Assembly (NCBI GenBank): GCA_017163975.1
Contig: JAFFSR010000364.1
Coordinates: 248,001 to 312,000 of the forward strand
Length of the DNA: 64,000 nucleotides
Source of the DNA: Anastatus disparis
Lineage: Eukaryota > Arthropoda > Insecta > Hymenoptera > Eupelmidae
Direction: 5' to 3'
In this document: in pieces, positions 1 through 13,935 of the stretch
Position numbering within the stretch: position 1 is the first letter of the stretch
How the letters are laid out: the number at the start of each line of letters is the position of its first letter
Translations under genes and position numbers: made by a program
The notes under the pieces: generated by a model
The model's input: the letters and a program-made list of their open reading frames with translations, nothing else
Databases searched by the model: none
Told to the model about the DNA's origin: nothing

Positions 1-3000
1 TCTTGAAAGGAAACAAGAAAGAACTCAGAAATCTTCCAACGATTAAAATCAGAAAAGAATTTAGAAAGATTTTCGGAATGATCTAAGGTATTCTTTCACC
101 GAATCATTTCAAGATTCATTCAAAAAGCTTTTATGAAATAATTCATATAATATTTTGGTAAAGTCTCAAGAAATCATACATGAAATAATTTTGAAATCTT
201 TTTGAAATATTTCATGAAATAACTTATGATGAGAATAAAAGTTATTACATAAATCCTTACTGAAAGGACTTTAAAAAGACTTCTTGAAAGGAAACAAGAA
301 AAAACTCAGAAATCTTCCAACGATTAAAATCAGAAAATAATTTAGAAAGATTTTCGGAATGATCTAAGGTATTCTTTCACCGAATCATTTCAAGATTCAT
401 TCAAAAAGCTTTCATGAAATAATTCATGCAATATTTTGGTAAAGTCTCAAGAAATCTTACATGAAATAATTTTGAAATCTTTTTGTAATATTTCATGAAA
501 TAACTTATGATAAGAATAAAAGTTATTATATGAATCCTTACTGAAAGGACTTTGAAAGGACTTTATGAAAGGAAACAAGAAAGAACTCAGAAATCTTCCA
601 ACGATTAAAATCAGAAAATAATTAAGAAAGATTTTCGGAATGATCTAAGGTATTCTTTCACCGAATCATTTCAAGATTCATTCAAAAAGCTTTTATGAAA
701 TAATTCATATAATATTTTGGTAAAGTCTCAAGAAATCATACATGAAATAATTTTGAAATCTTTTTGAAATATTTCATGAAATAACTTATGATGAGAATAA
801 AAGTTATTACATGAATCCTTACTGAAAGGACTTTGAAAGGACTTTATGAAAGGAAACAAGAAAGGACTCAGAAATCTTCCAACGATTAAAATCAGAAAAT
901 AATTTAGAAAGATTTTCGGAATGATCTAAGGTATTCTTTCACCGAATCATTTCAAGATTCATTGAAACGCTTTCATGAAATAATTCATGTAATATTTTGG
1001 TAAAGTCTCAAGAAATCTTACATGAAATAATTTTGAAATCTTTTGAAATATTTCATGAAATAACTTATGATGAGAATAAAAGTTATTACATAAATCCTTA
1101 CTGAAAGGACTTTGAAAAGTCTTCTTGAAAGGAAACAAGAAAGAACTCAGAAATCTTCCAACGATTAAAATCAAAAAAGAATTTAGAAAGATTTTCGGAA
1201 TGATTTAAGGTATTCTTTCACCGAATCATTTCAAGATTCATTCAAAAGCTTTCATGAAATAATTCATGTAATATTTTGGTAAAGTCTCAAGAAATCTTAC
1301 ATGAAATAATTTTGAAATCTTTTGAAATATTTCATGAAATAACTTATGATGAGAATAAAAGTTATTACATAAATCCTTACTGAAAGGACTTTGAAAAGTC
1401 TTCTTGAAAGGAAACAAGAAAGAACTCAAAAATCTTCCAACGATTAAAATCAGAAAAGAATTTAGAAAGATTTTCGGAATGATCTAAGGTATTCTTTCAC
1501 CGAATCATTTCAAGATTCATTCAAAAAGCTTTCATGAAATAATTCATATAATATTTTGGTAAAGTCTCAAGAAATCATACATGAAATAATTTTGAAATCT
1601 TTTTGAAATATTTCATGAAATAACTTATGATGAGAATAAAAGTTATTACATAAATCCTTACTGAAAGGACTTTGAAAAGACTTCTTGAAAGGAAACAAGA
1701 AAAAACTCAGAAATCTTCCAACGATTAAAATCAGAAAATAATTTAGAAAGATTTTCGGAATGATCTAAGGTATTCTTTCACCGAATCATTTCAAGATTCA
1801 TTCAAAAAGCTTTCATGAAATAATTCATGTAATATTTTGGTAAAGTCTCAAGAAATCTTACATGAAATAATTTTGAAATCTTTTTGAAATATTTCACGAA
1901 ATAACTTATGATGAGAATAAAAGTTATTACATAAATCCTTACTGAAAGGACTTTGAAAAGTCTTCTTGAAAGGAAACAAGAAAGAACTCAGAAATCTTTC
2001 AACGATTAAAATCAGAAAATAATTTAGAAAGATTTTCGGAATGATCTAAGGTATTCTTTCACCGAATCATTTCAAGATTCATTCAAAAAGCTTTCATGAA
2101 ATAATTCATGTAATATTTTGGTAAAGTCTCAAGAAATCATACATGAAATAATTTTGAAATCTTTTTGAAATATTTCATGAAATAACTTATGATAAGAATA
2201 AAAGTTATTACATGAATCCTTACTGAAAGGACTTTGAAAAGTCTTCTTGAAAGGAAACAAGAAAGAACTCAGAAATCTTCCAACGATTAAAATCAGAAAA
2301 TAATTTAGAAAGATTTTCGGAATGATCTAAGGTATTCTTTCACCGAATCATTTCAAGATTCATTCAAAAAGCTTTTATGAAATAATTCATGTAATATTTT
2401 GGTAAAGTCTCAAGAAATCATACATGAAATAATTTTGAAATCTTTTTGAAATATTTCACGAAATAACTTATGATGAGAATAAAAGTTATTACATAAATCC
2501 TTACTGAAACGACTTTGAAAAGTCTTCTTGAAAGGAAACAAGAAAGAACTCAGAAATCTTCCAACGATTAAAATCAGAAAAGAATTTAGAAAGATTTTCA
2601 GAATGATCTAAGGTATTCTTTCACCGAATCATTTCAAGATTTATTCAAAAAGCTTTCATGAAATAATTCATGTAATATTTTGGTAAAGTCTCAAGAAATC
2701 ATACATGGAATAATTTTGAAATCTTTTTGAAATATTTCATGAAATAACTTATGATAAGAATAAAAGTTATTACATGAATCCTTACTGAAAGGACTTTGAA
2801 AAGTCTTCTTGAAAGGAAACAAGAAAGAACTCAGAAATCTTCCAACGATTAAAATCAGAAAATAATTTAGAAAGATTTTCGGAATGATCTAAGGTATTCT
2901 TTCACCGAATCATTTCAAGATTCATTCAAAAAGCTTTCATGAAATAATTCATGCAATATTTTGGTAAAGTCTCAAGAAATCTTACATGAAATAATTTTGA

Positions 3001-6000
3001 AATCTTTTTGTAATATTTCATGAAATAACTTATGATAAGAATAAAAGTTATTACATGAATCCTTACTGAAAGGACTTTGAAAGGACTTTATGAAAGGAAA
3101 CAAGAAAGAACTCAGAAATCTTCCAACGATTAAAATCAGAAAATAATTTAGAAAGATTTTCGGAATGATCTAAGGTATTCTTTCACCGAATCATTTCAAG
3201 ATTCATTCAAAAAGCTTTTATGAAATAATTCATGTAATAATTTGGTAAAGTCTCAAGAAATCATACATGAAATAATTTTGAAATCTTTTTGAAATATTTC
3301 ACGAAATAACTTATGATGAGAATAAAAGTTATTACATAAATCCTTACTGAAAGGACTTTGAAAAGACTTCTTGAAAGGAAACAAGAAAGAACTCAGAAAT
3401 CTTCCAACGATTAAAATCAGAAAAGAATTTAGAAAGATTTTCGGAATGATCTAAGGTATTCTTTCACCGAATCATTTCAAGATTCATTCAAAAAGCTTTT
3501 ATGAAATAATTCATATAATATTTTGGTAAAGTCTCAAGAAATCATACATGAAATAATTTTGAAATCTTTTTGAAATATTTCATGAAATAACTTATGATGA
3601 GAATAAAAGTTATTACATGAATCCTTACTGAAAGGACTTTGAAAGGACTTTATGAAAGGAAACAAGAAAGAACTCAGAAATCTTCCAACGATTAAAATCA
3701 GAAAATAATTTAGAAAGATTTTCGGAATGATCTAAGGTATTCTTTCACCGAATCATTTCAAGATTCATTCAAACGCTTTCATGAAATAATTCATGTAATA
3801 TTTTGGTAAAGTCTCAAGAAATCTTACATGAAATAATTTTGAAATCTTTTTGAAATATTTCATGAAATAACTTATGATGAGAATAAAAGTTATTACATAA
3901 ATCCTTACTGAAAGGACTTTGAAAAGTCTTCTTGAAAGGAAACAAGAAAGAACTCAGAAATCTTCCAACGATTAAAATCAGAAAAGAATTTAGAAAGATT
4001 TTCGGAATGATCTAAGGTATTCTTTCACCGAATCATTTCAAGATTCATTCAAAAAGCTTTTATGAAATAATTCATATAATATTTTGGTAAAGTCTCAAGA
4101 AATCATACATGAAATAATTTTGAAATCTTTTTGAAATATTTCATGAAATAACTTATGATGAGAATAAAAGTTATTACATAAATCCTTACTGAAAGGACTT
4201 TAAAAAGACTTCTTGAAAGGAAACAAGAAAAAACTCAGAAATCTTCCAACGATTAAAATCAGAAAATAATTTAGAAAGATTTTCGGAATGATCTAAGGTA
4301 TTCTTTCACCGAATCATTTCAAGATTCATTCAAAAAGCTTTCATGAAATAATTCATGCAATATTTTGGTAAAGTCTCAAGAAATCTTACATGAAATAATT
4401 TTGAAATCTTTTGTAATATTTCATGAAATAACTTATGATAAGAATAAAAGTTATTATATGAATCCTTACTGAAAGGACTTTGAAAGGACTTTATGAAAGG
4501 AAACAAGAAAGAACTCAGAAATCTTCCAACGATTAAAATCAGAAAATAATTAAGAAAGATTTTCGGAATGATCTAAGGTATTCTTTCACCGAATCATTTC
4601 AAGATTCATTCAAAAAGCTTTTATGAAATAATTCATATAATATTTTGGTAAAGTCTCAAGAAATCATACATGAAATAATTTTGAAATCTTTTTGAAATAT
4701 TTCATGAAATAACTTATGATGAGAATAAAAGTTATTACATGAATCCTTACTGAAAGGACTTTGAAAGGACTTTATGAAAGGAAACAAGAAAGGACTCAGA
4801 AATCTTCCAACGATTAAAATCAGAAAATAATTTAGAAAGATTTTCGGAATGATCTAAGGTATTCTTTCACCGAATCATTTCAAGATTCATTGAAACGCTT
4901 TCATGAAATAATTCATGTAATATTTTGGTAAAGTCTCAAGAAATCTTACATGAAATAATTTTGAAATCTTTTTGAAATATTTCATGAAATAACTTATGAT
5001 GAGAATAAAAGTTATTACATAAATCCTTACTGAAAGGACTTTGAAAAGTCTTCTTGAAAGGAAACAAGAAAGAACTCAGAAATCTTCCAACGATTAAAAT
5101 CAAAAAAGAATTTAGAAAGATTTTCGGAATGATTTAAGGTATTCTTTCACCGAATCATTTCAAGATTCATTCAAAAAGCTTTCATGAAATAATTCATGTA
5201 ATATTTTGGTAAAGTCTCAAGAAATCTTACATGAAATAATTTTGAAATCTTTTTGAAATATTTCATGAAATAACTTATGATGAGAATAAAAGTTATTACA
5301 TAAATCCTTACTGAAAGGACTTTGAAAAGTCTTCTTGAAAGGAAACAAGAAAGAACTCAAAAATCTTCCAACGATTAAAATCAGAAAAGAATTTAGAAAG
5401 ATTTTCGGAATGATCTAAGGTATTCTTTCACCGAATCATTTCAAGATTCATTCAAAAAGCTTTCATGAAATAATTCATATAATATTTTGGTAAAGTCTCA
5501 AGAAATCATACATGAAATAATTTTGAAATCTTTTTGAAATATTTCATGAAATAACTTATGATGAGAATAAAAGTTATTACATAAATCCTTACTGAAAGGA
5601 CTTTGAAAAGACTTCTTGAAAGGAAACAAGAAAAAACTCAGAAATCTTCCAACGATTAAAATCAGAAAATAATTTAGAAAGATTTTCGGAATGATCTAAG
5701 GTATTCTTTCACCGTATCATTTCAAGATTCATTCAAAAAGCTTTCATGAAATAATTCATGTAATATTTTGGTAAAGTCTCAAGAAATCTTACATGAAATA
5801 ATTTTGAAATCTTTTTGAAATATTTCACGAAATAACTTATGATGAGAATAAAAGTTATTACATAAATCCTTACTGAAAGGACTTTGAAAAGTCTTCTTGA
5901 AAGGAAACAAGAAAGAACTCAGAAATCTTTCAACGATTAAAATCAGAAAATAATTTAGAAAGATTTTCGGAATGATCTAAGGTATTCTTTCACCGAATCA

Positions 6001-8700
6001 TTTCAAGATTCATTCAAAAAGCTTTCATGAAATAATTCATGTAATATTTTGGTAAAGTCTCAAGAAATCATACATGAAATAATTTTGAAATCTTTTTGAA
6101 ATATTTCATGAAATAACTTATGATAAGAATAAAAGTTATTACATGAATCCTTACTGAAAGGACTTTGAAAAGTCTTCTTGAAAGGAAACAAGAAAGAACT
6201 CAGAAATCTTCCAACGATTAAAATCAGAAAATAATTTAGAAAGATTTTCGGAATGATCTAAGGTATTCTTTCACCGAATCATTTCAAGATTCATTCAAAA
6301 AGCTTTCATGAAATAATTCATGTAATATTTTGGTAAAGTCTCAAGAAATCATACATGAAATAATTTTGAAATCTTTTTGAAATATTTCACGAAATAACTT
6401 ATGATGAGAATAAAAGTTATTACATAAATCCTTACTAAAAGGACTTTGAAAAGTCTTCTTGAAAGGAAACAAGAAAGAACTCAAAAATCTTCCAACGATT
6501 AAAATCAGAAAATAATTTAGAAAGATTTTCGGAATGATCTAAGGTATTCTTTCACCGAATCATTTCAAGATTCATTCAAAAAGCTTTCATGGAATAATTC
6601 ATGTAATATTTTGGTAAAGTCTCAAGAAATCTTACATGAAATAATTTTGAAATCTTTTTGAAATATTTCATGAAATAACTTATGATGAGAATAAAAGTTA
6701 TTACATAAATCCTTACTGAAAGGACTTTGAAAAGTCTTCTTGAAAGGAAACAAGAAAGAACTCAGAAATCTTTCAACGATTAAAATCAGAAAATAATTTA
6801 GAAAGATTTTCGGAATGATCTAAGGTATTCTTTCACCGAATCATTTCAAGATTCATTCAAAAAGCTTTCATGAAATAATTCATGTAATATTTTGGTAAAG
6901 TCTCAAGAAATCATACATGAAATAATTTTGAAATCTTTTTGAAATATTTCATGAAATAACTTATGATAAGAATAAAAGTTATTACATGAATCCTTACTGA
7001 AAGGACTTTGAAAAGTCTTCTTGAAAGGAAACAAGAAAGAACTCAGAAATCTTCCAACGATTAAAATCAGAAAATAATTTAGAAAGATTTTCGGAATGAT
7101 CTAAGGTATTCTTTCACCGAATCATTTCAAGATTCATTCAAAAAGCTTTCATGAAATAATTCATGTAATATTTTGGTAAAGTCTCAAGAAATCATACATG
7201 AAATAATTTTCAAATCTTTTTGAAATATTTCACGAAATAACTTATGATGAGAATAAAAGTTATTACATAAATCCTTACTGAAAGGACTTTGAAAAGTCTT
7301 CTTGAAAGGAAACAAGAAAGAACTCAAAAATCTTCCAACGATTAAAATCAGAAAATAATTTAGAAAGATTTTCGGAATGATCTAAGGTATTCTTTCACCG
7401 AATCATTTCAAGATTCATTCAAAAAGCTTTCATGGAATAATTCATGTAATATTTTGGTAAAGTCTCAAGAAATCTTACATGAAATAATTTTGAAATCTTT
7501 TTGAAATATTTCATGAAATAACTTATGATGAGAATAAAAGTTATTACATAAATCCTTACTGAAAGGACTTTGAAAAGTCTTCTTGAAAGGAAACAAGAAA
7601 GAACTCAGAAATCTTCCAACGATTAAAATCAGAAAAGAATTTAGAAAGATTTTCGGAATGATCTAAGGTATTCTTTCACCGAATCATTTCAAGATTCATT
7701 CAAAAAGCTTTTATGAAATAATTCATATAATATTTTGGTAAAGTCTCAAGAAATCATACATGAAATAATTTTGAAATCTTTTTGAAATATTTCATGAAAT
7801 AACTTATGATGAGAATAAAAGTTATTACATAAATCCTTACTGAAAGGACTTTGAAAAGACTTCTTGAAAGGAAACAAGAAAAAACTCAGAAATCTTCCAA
7901 CGATTAAAATCAGAAAATAATTTAGAAAGATTTTCGGAATGATCTAAGGTATTCTTTCACCGAATCATTTCAAGATTCATTCAAAAAGCTTTTATGAAAT
8001 AATTCATGCAATATTTTGGTAAAGTCTTAAGAAATCTTACATGAAATAATTTTGAAATCTTTTTGTAATATTTCATGAACTAACTTATGATAAGAATAAA
8101 AGTTATTACATGAATCCTTACTGAAAGGACTTTGAAAGGACTTTATGAAAGGAAACAAGAAAGAACTCAGAAATCTTTTAACGATTATAATCAGAAAATA
8201 ATTTAGAAAGATTTTCGGAATGATCTAAGGTATTCTTTCACCGAATCATTTCAAGATTCATTCAAAAAGCTTTTATGAAATAATTCATGTAATATTTTGG
8301 TAAAGTCTCAAGAAATCATACATGAAATAATTTTGAAATCTTTTTGAAATATTTCACGAAATAACTTATGATGAGAATAAAAGTTATTACATAAATCCTT
8401 ACTGAAAGGACTTTGAAAAGTCTTCTTGAAAGGAAACAAGAAAGAACTCAGAAATCTTCCAACGATTAAAATCAGAAAAGAATTTAGAAAGATTTTCGGA
8501 ATGATCTAAGGTATTCTTTCACCGAATCATTTCAAGATTCATTCAAACGCTTTCATGAAATAATTCATGTAATATTTTGGTAAAGTCTCAAGAAATCTTA
8601 CATGAAATAATTTTGAAATCTTTTTGAAATATTTCATGAAATAACTTATGATGAGAATAAAAGTTATTACATAAATCCTTACTGAAAGGACTTTGAAAAG
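1..8700. repeat. 14-monomer higher-order repeat of 3,929 bp
   Basis: Rare variants recur at a constant distance of 3,928-3,929 bp, close to 14 x 281: TTAAAAAGAC at 271 and 4200, AAAGGACTCA at 861 and 4789, GATTTAAGGT at 1202 and 5131, ATTAAGAAAG near 621 and 4551. The first unit is 1-3929. The second starts at about 3930, follows the first closely to about 6300, then departs because of a local expansion, and monomers resembling units 11-14 of the first copy reappear between about 7860 and 8700. A higher-order repeat means recent block amplification, as seen in active centromere-type arrays. Confidence 0.85.
5888..7570. repeat. 3-monomer (840 bp) tandem duplication inside the satellite
   Basis: The variant AATCTTTCAACG occurs at about 5929 and 6769, CATGGAATAATTC at about 6588 and 7431, and ACTCAAAAATC at about 6480 and 7322, all 840-843 bp apart (3 x 281). 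This block of three monomers was therefore duplicated inside the second higher-order unit after the 14-monomer unit had formed. Confidence 0.75.
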
Positions 8701-9261
8701 TCTTCTTGAAAGGAAACAAGAAAGAACTCAAAAATCTTCCAACGATTAAAATCAGAAAATAATTTAGAAAGATTTTCGGAATGATCTAAGGTATTCTTTC
8801 ACCGAATCATTTCAAGATTCATTCAAAAAGCTTTCATGAAATAATTCATGTAATATTTTGGTAAAGTCTCAAGAAATCTTACATGAAATAATTTTAAAAT
8901 CTTTTAGAAATATTTCATGAAATAACTTATGATGAGAATAAAAGTTATTACATAAATCCTTACTGAAAGTACTTTGAAAAGTCTTCTTGAAAGGAAACAA
9001 GAAAGAACTCAGAAATCTTCCAACGATTAAAATCAGAAAAGAATTTAGAAAGATTTTCGGAATGATCTAAGGTATTCTTTCACCGAATCATTTCAAGATT
9101 CATTCAAAAAGCTTTTATGAAATAATTCATATAATATTTTGGTAAAGTCTCAAGAAATCATACATGAAATAATTTTGAAATCTTTTTGAAATATTTCATG
9201 AAATAACTTATGATGAGAATAAAAGTTATTACATAAATCCTTACTGAAAGGACTTTGAAAA

Positions 9262-9325
9262 GACTCCGAAAGGAACAGAAGAACCGACCCACGACGAACC
9301 ACTGAAGGACTTTGAAAGACCCTTG
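9262..9325. other. Aberrant monomer junction in the satellite
   Basis: Between two ordinary monomers lies a garbled GC-richer stretch (GAAGAACCGACCCACGACGA) with partial duplications of the usual linker (ACTGAAGGACTTTGAAAGAC). No other monomer has it. It may be a real rearrangement or a poorly polished assembly join. Confidence 0.6.
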
Positions 9326-10190
9326 AAAGGAAACAAGAAAGAACTCAGAAATCTTCCAACGATTAAAATCAGAAAATAATTTAGAAAGATTTTCGGAATG
9401 ATCTAAGGTATTCTTTCACCGAATCATTTCAAGGTTCATTCAAAAAGCTTTCATGAAATAATTCATGTAATATTTTGGTAAAGTCTCAAGAAATCTTACA
9501 TGAAATAATTTTGAAATCTTTTTGAAATATTTCATGAAATAACTTATGATGAGAATAAAAGTTATTACATAAATCCTTACTGAAAGGACTTTGAAAAGTC
9601 TTCTTGAAAGGAAACAAGAAAGAACTCAGAAATCTCTCAACGATTAAAATCAGAAAATAATTTAGAAAGATTTTCGGAATGATCTAAGGTATTCTTTTAC
9701 CGAATCATTTCAAGATTCATTCAAAAAGCTTTTATGAAATAATTCATATAATATTTTGGTAAAGTCTCAAGAAATCATACATGAAATAATTTTGAAATCT
9801 TTTTGAAATATTTCATGAAATAACTTATGATGAGAATAAAAGTTATTACATAAATCCTTACTGAAAGGACTTTGAAAAGACTTCTTGAAAGGAAACAAGA
9901 AAGAACTCAGAAATCTTCCAACGAATAAAATCAGAAAATAATTTAGAAAGATTTTCGGAATGATCTAAGGTATTCTTTCACCGAATCATTTCAAGATTCA
10001 TTCAAAAAGCTTTCATGAAATAATTCATGCAATATTTTGGTAAAGTCTCAAGAAATCTTACATGAAATAATTTTGAAATCTTTTTGTAATATTTCATGAA
10101 ATAACTTATGATAAGAATAAAAGTTATTACATGAATCCTTACTGAAAGGACTTTGAAAGGACTTTATGAAAGAAAACGTGAAAGATAACA

Positions 10191-10422
10191 GAATCATTTA
10201 GAAATATTTTCGGGATTAGTTTATAATTTATTCGCTTGATAGCGGTATCTCTTACTCTCGCAAGCGGTAAGAGTGCTTCCCGTTTAATATATAAGGAAAA
10301 TAAGAATCTTAAATGGAAACTATAAATTGTTATCCGTGCGATGTCTGTGTTATGATAACTTCGATTTTAACCGCTGTAAAACTATTCGTAATCCTATGAA
10401 TAATTATATTATCATATATCCG

Positions 10423-10472
<50 letters not shown>

Positions 10473-11190
10473 GTGTGTGTGTTCTGTGTGTGTGTGTGTG
10501 TGTGTGTATTGATTCTAAATTGATTCTTAAATAATACAGGAAAGAATAAAATTTCTAGAACTTTACACGTCTCTCAACTAAAGATAGATGAAAAGATTAA
10601 TGCATTATTAATAAAAGAATTCATGGATCCTTACAGAATTCTTTCATTGAAAGGATTCTGTAATAATTCTATGTCTGAGGTATATTTCTTTTAGAAATAA
10701 TAAAATGAAATATTCTTAAAATATTTCATATTATTCTTACAGAATACTTTCAATGGAAGATGTATGAAAAGATCTACGAATTATTACCGAAAGAATTCAT
10801 GGATCCTTACAGAATTCTTTCATTCAAAGGATTCTGTAATAACTCTATGTCCGAGGTATATTCCTTTTAGAAATAATACAATGAAATATTTTAAAAATAT
10901 TTCATATTATTCTTACAGAATTCTTTCAATGGAAGATGTATGAAAAGATTTACGAATTATTACCAAAAGAATTCATGGATCCTTACAGAATTCTTCCATT
11001 GAAAGGATTTTGAAATGACTTGTGAATTCTTTATGAAATATTTTTATGTATTATTTTTAAAATAATAATACCTTGGACATGAAATTATTTCAGAATCCTT
11101 TCAGTGAAATATTTCTGAAAGATTGTAGTCCTTTTATGAATCCTTTCAGAATCCTTTCAAAGTCCTTTCATGCTGTATGGGTACACACTG
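10191..11190. repeat. Degenerate satellite edge with a 176-bp repeat
   Basis: Past the last good monomer the sequence keeps satellite-like words (GAATCCTTTCAGAATCC, TTTGAAATGACT) but becomes diverged. A derived unit of about 176 bp repeats here: TCATGGATCCTTAC occurs near 10621, 10797 and 10973, each followed by an AGAATTCTTTCATTGAAAGG-like block. This is the usual look of an array edge, where homogenisation fails. Confidence 0.75.
10427..10512. repeat. (TA)n-(GT)n compound microsatellite
   Basis: About 20 TA units followed by a broken GT run (GTGTGTGTGTTCTGTGTGTG). The 61-residue plus-strand frame across it is a low-complexity artefact. Confidence 0.97.
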
Positions 11191-11740
11191 TACTGAAAAT
11201 GTATTACATTTATATCTATCAAATCATTCTGTGAAAAGGTATTTTATTATAATTTATTCAATAATTCAAAATCAAATTCATTAATAGAGTAGACTTTATA
11301 CTGAAAATATTTTATTACCGTACAAATCGAGCTGCAAAATTGGCCAAATCCAACTTCATTTAGTTTCAAAAGTACTTATGTCCATAATTTTTTTACGAGA
11401 GGAGATAGCTACTTTTAAATCTGATTAGAATTTGGATTTAGTATATTTTGCAGCACACCCTATTTTTTTTCATTTCATAAAAAAGGCTATACTTATATTT
11501 TGGTCCAATATGATTTTCTTATGATAGATCTATATGTTTTATATACCAAAATGCAATAAAAATGAATTTGGAAAAAAATGGAGATAGCCACCTTTGCAGC
11601 TATACGCTTCAATTATTAAATGCGCCATTTTCAGACTTTCTACCCAAAAAATTCGGATTCAGCAAGTCAAAATACATAAAAAAACCTGGGTAGAATCGAG
11701 GACCTCGATCGGCCACGACTTATGTAGTTTGCCCCTGCAC
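11191..11740. other. AT-rich spacer, no feature seen
   Basis: No supported gene, RNA or clear repeat boundary. Short plus-strand frames here and into the next feature (11594-11833) have no recognisable motif and overlap a fold-back structure. Confidence 0.6.
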
Positions 11741-12015
11741 TATCATGTCAAAACATCATGTAACGATTTTTTTGGTTTTAACACGTTTCAAACCATGCCT
11801 AGTCGATTCAGTACAGTTTTTAAAAATTTTTGAAAATTTTGAACTTAAAAAATAGTTTAGATTATTTGGTCTTAGAAAAAATTTTGACTAATTTTACAAA
11901 AAAATTTCTAAGTTAATAAATTTCAAAAATTTTCAAAAATGGTTCTGAATTGACTAAGCATGGTTTGGAACGAAAAAAAAACAAAAAAATCGTTACATGA
12001 TGTTTTGGCATGATA
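11741..12015. mobile_element. Fold-back (hairpin) element, about 275 bp
   Basis: Two imperfect inverted arms of about 115 bp face each other. The left arm begins TATCATGTCAAAACATCATG (11741) and the right arm ends with its near reverse complement at 12015; both also hold the AACCATGCYTAGTC block. It is directly followed by a separate perfect 11-bp hairpin at 12015-12040 (AAATCACCTGA, loop GAAA). It has no coding capacity. It is probably a MITE-like fold-back; no convincing target duplication was seen. Confidence 0.75.
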
Positions 12016-12040
12016 AATCACCTGAGAAATCAGGTGATTT
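12015..12040. other. Perfect 11-bp stem, 4-nt loop hairpin
   Basis: AAATCACCTGA (12015-12025), loop GAAA, TCAGGTGATTT (12030-12040). It sits at the right end of the preceding fold-back element. There is no adjacent gene to regulate, so it is recorded only as a structure. Confidence 0.8.
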
Positions 12041-12621
12041 TTCATCTGATTTTTTTCACCAGGATAAACGTATTGCCCAAGAGTTACTTAACCAACCCTT
12101 TCCATTGGCTTATTTTCTACTAGGGACGGTTGGTAAAAGTATCATGAGACTTTTTAATATTTATTTTTTGATGTCCCTGAAAAATTCCATGAAATTTGAG
12201 AAGAAAATTTTTGAAAGGTTTCCTAAATAGTTCGCGAAAGTTTTAATTAAAGGTAGCTGCAGGTCGCTGAAAGATATTGTGAAACCTTGCAGGAACATTT
12301 TTTAAAAGGTTTCCTAAATATTCCACGAAAAATTCAGTGGAAGGTTACTGGAATGTAGACGCAGAAAAATAGTGTAACAACTTCAATTATAGATAGCAAT
12401 AAAAATTACTTTATTTCATGAGAGAGCTGGGACATTTAAGAATCATAAAAAGTTTTATTACATTTATAACAAATATTACTATAAGATTTGATAAAGTTGG
12501 CAACATTTCATTAAAAAAATAGAACTATATCTTGTTAGAAAAATTACTATGTTACAAAGTAAAAATTATACTATAGTAAAATTTGATATGATAAAATGAA
12601 AATGTTTGATATCTTATGTTA

Positions 12622-13370
12622 AAATTAAGGTATCAGGCCTGAGTTAAAGTCTAAAAAAAATTAATTTTAAATGTAATGATAAATTATTTTTCTGATTATA
12701 TTAATTGATGAAAAATTTTTTTATCTTAAATATATATTAAATATAAAACTTTATGAATGATTTCAAAAGACCTCATCCGATAGTTAAAATCCTTTTCTTT
12801 TGTCGATGATTTAATTTTGTCTATTTTTTTAGTTGCCGTAGAATTCTTTAGCCAATTTTCAACAAATTGACTTCAAAATTTACAGAGATCTTCAATTTAT
12901 ATATCTTCACGAATTTATTGTTTTCGTTTTCCAAAATAAAAATGAATTAAAAAAGTTTGGTTTGGAAAAAGTTGAAAATATTAGAAAAAATAGGTATTTT
13001 TTAAAATTTTATGTAAGAAATTTTGTTTAACATTCACTTGAGCTTGTCTTATCAAAATTCCAGGTCAGTAAACTTATGAAGACATATAAATTAAAAATCT
13101 CCTCAAATTTTGTAGTCAATCGACTGAAAATTGGCTGAGAAAATCTGCGATAACTACAAAAATAGAAAAAATCAGTTTATTGCCAAGAGAAAAGAATTTT
13201 AACCATCGCATGAGGTCTTTTGAAATTATTCATTGATTAATGCCTTATATTTAATATATATTATTGATAAAAAAATGTTTCATCAATTAATATAATAAAA
13301 AAAAAATTTACCATTACATTGAAATTTAATTTTTTTTAGGCTTTAACTCAGGATTGATTCCTTAATGCTA
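12622..13370. mobile_element. Fold-back element, about 750 bp, long inverted arms
   Basis: The left arm (12622 to about 12950) starts ATTAAGGTATCAGGCCTGAG. The right arm (about 13050-13370) is its reverse complement with many substitutions, ending CTTTAACTCAGGATTG...CCTTAATG. Matching landmarks in both arms include AAAGACCTCAT, AGCCAATTTTC and TTAATTGATGAAA. Arms are about 330 bp and the core is short and AT-rich. No transposase is encoded, so it would be non-autonomous. Confidence 0.8.
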
Positions 13371-13826
13371 TAAAAAAGACATATGGCAGTCGTGGGACTC
13401 GCCGACAGAAGTGATAAATTATTTTAGGTTGAAATCATTGTGCGTAAGACTTTTTTAAAAATAAACTATTACTTAAATATTATTATTATAAATATAGTGA
13501 TCTTAAAAAATATAAAGACTCGAAGAAGATTTCTCATAAATAGTTATTTAATACTATTTTTGAAGCTATGCTTCTTATGCGAGGTTACGGCAAGGGTCTA
13601 AAACGTATAAAAATCGACAGATCACGAATGTCACCCCACGTGAATGTATGAATACGGCACAGAGTGACATTATTGCTATCAACATAAGCACATTTATATT
13701 CTTTTCTCTTTCTTTCTCTCCCATTCCGCTTATGAATATGTGTGTATATATACGTTACCTAAAGTAGATGTGTGTGTTGAATGTACTGCGATTGATGCTT
13801 GTAATGTATATATATATACAACATAT
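13371..13826. other. Spacer, no feature seen
   Basis: AT-rich sequence without a supportable gene. A 70-residue plus-strand frame beginning at 13740 is only open because it runs into the TA/TG microsatellite. Confidence 0.6.
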
Positions 13827-13863
13827 AACGCTCTAATATATATGGATACTTTCCTCACAATTT

Positions 13864-13935
<72 letters not shown>

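Larger units (their letters stand above)
1..10190. repeat. 281-bp satellite DNA array (about 36 monomers)
   Basis: A head-to-tail array: the word TGAAAGGAAACAAGAAAG recurs at 4, 285, 566, 847, 1126 and so on, giving a period of 281 bp. Copies differ by scattered substitutions and 1-2 bp indels only. Each monomer holds three related sub-blocks built around ATGAAATAA (TCATGAAATAATTCATG, ACATGAAATAATTTTG and TCATGAAATAACTTATG), so it probably arose from a shorter repeat. It is AT-rich, and the short frames inside it (for example 959-1174 and 1238-1429, minus) are periodic by-products. Size and homogeneity fit a centromeric or pericentromeric satellite, but position on the chromosome cannot be judged here. 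The window starts inside the array, so its left end is not seen. Confidence 0.97.

Noticed and set aside
959..1429. Two similar 63-71 residue minus-strand frames
   Set aside because: They lie in the 281-bp satellite and are open only because monomer indels removed a stop. No start context or conservation beyond satellite identity.
1..10190. A CRISPR array
   Set aside because: Spacing is a continuous 281-bp tandem repeat with no unique spacers and no cas-like genes, in eukaryotic-type DNA.
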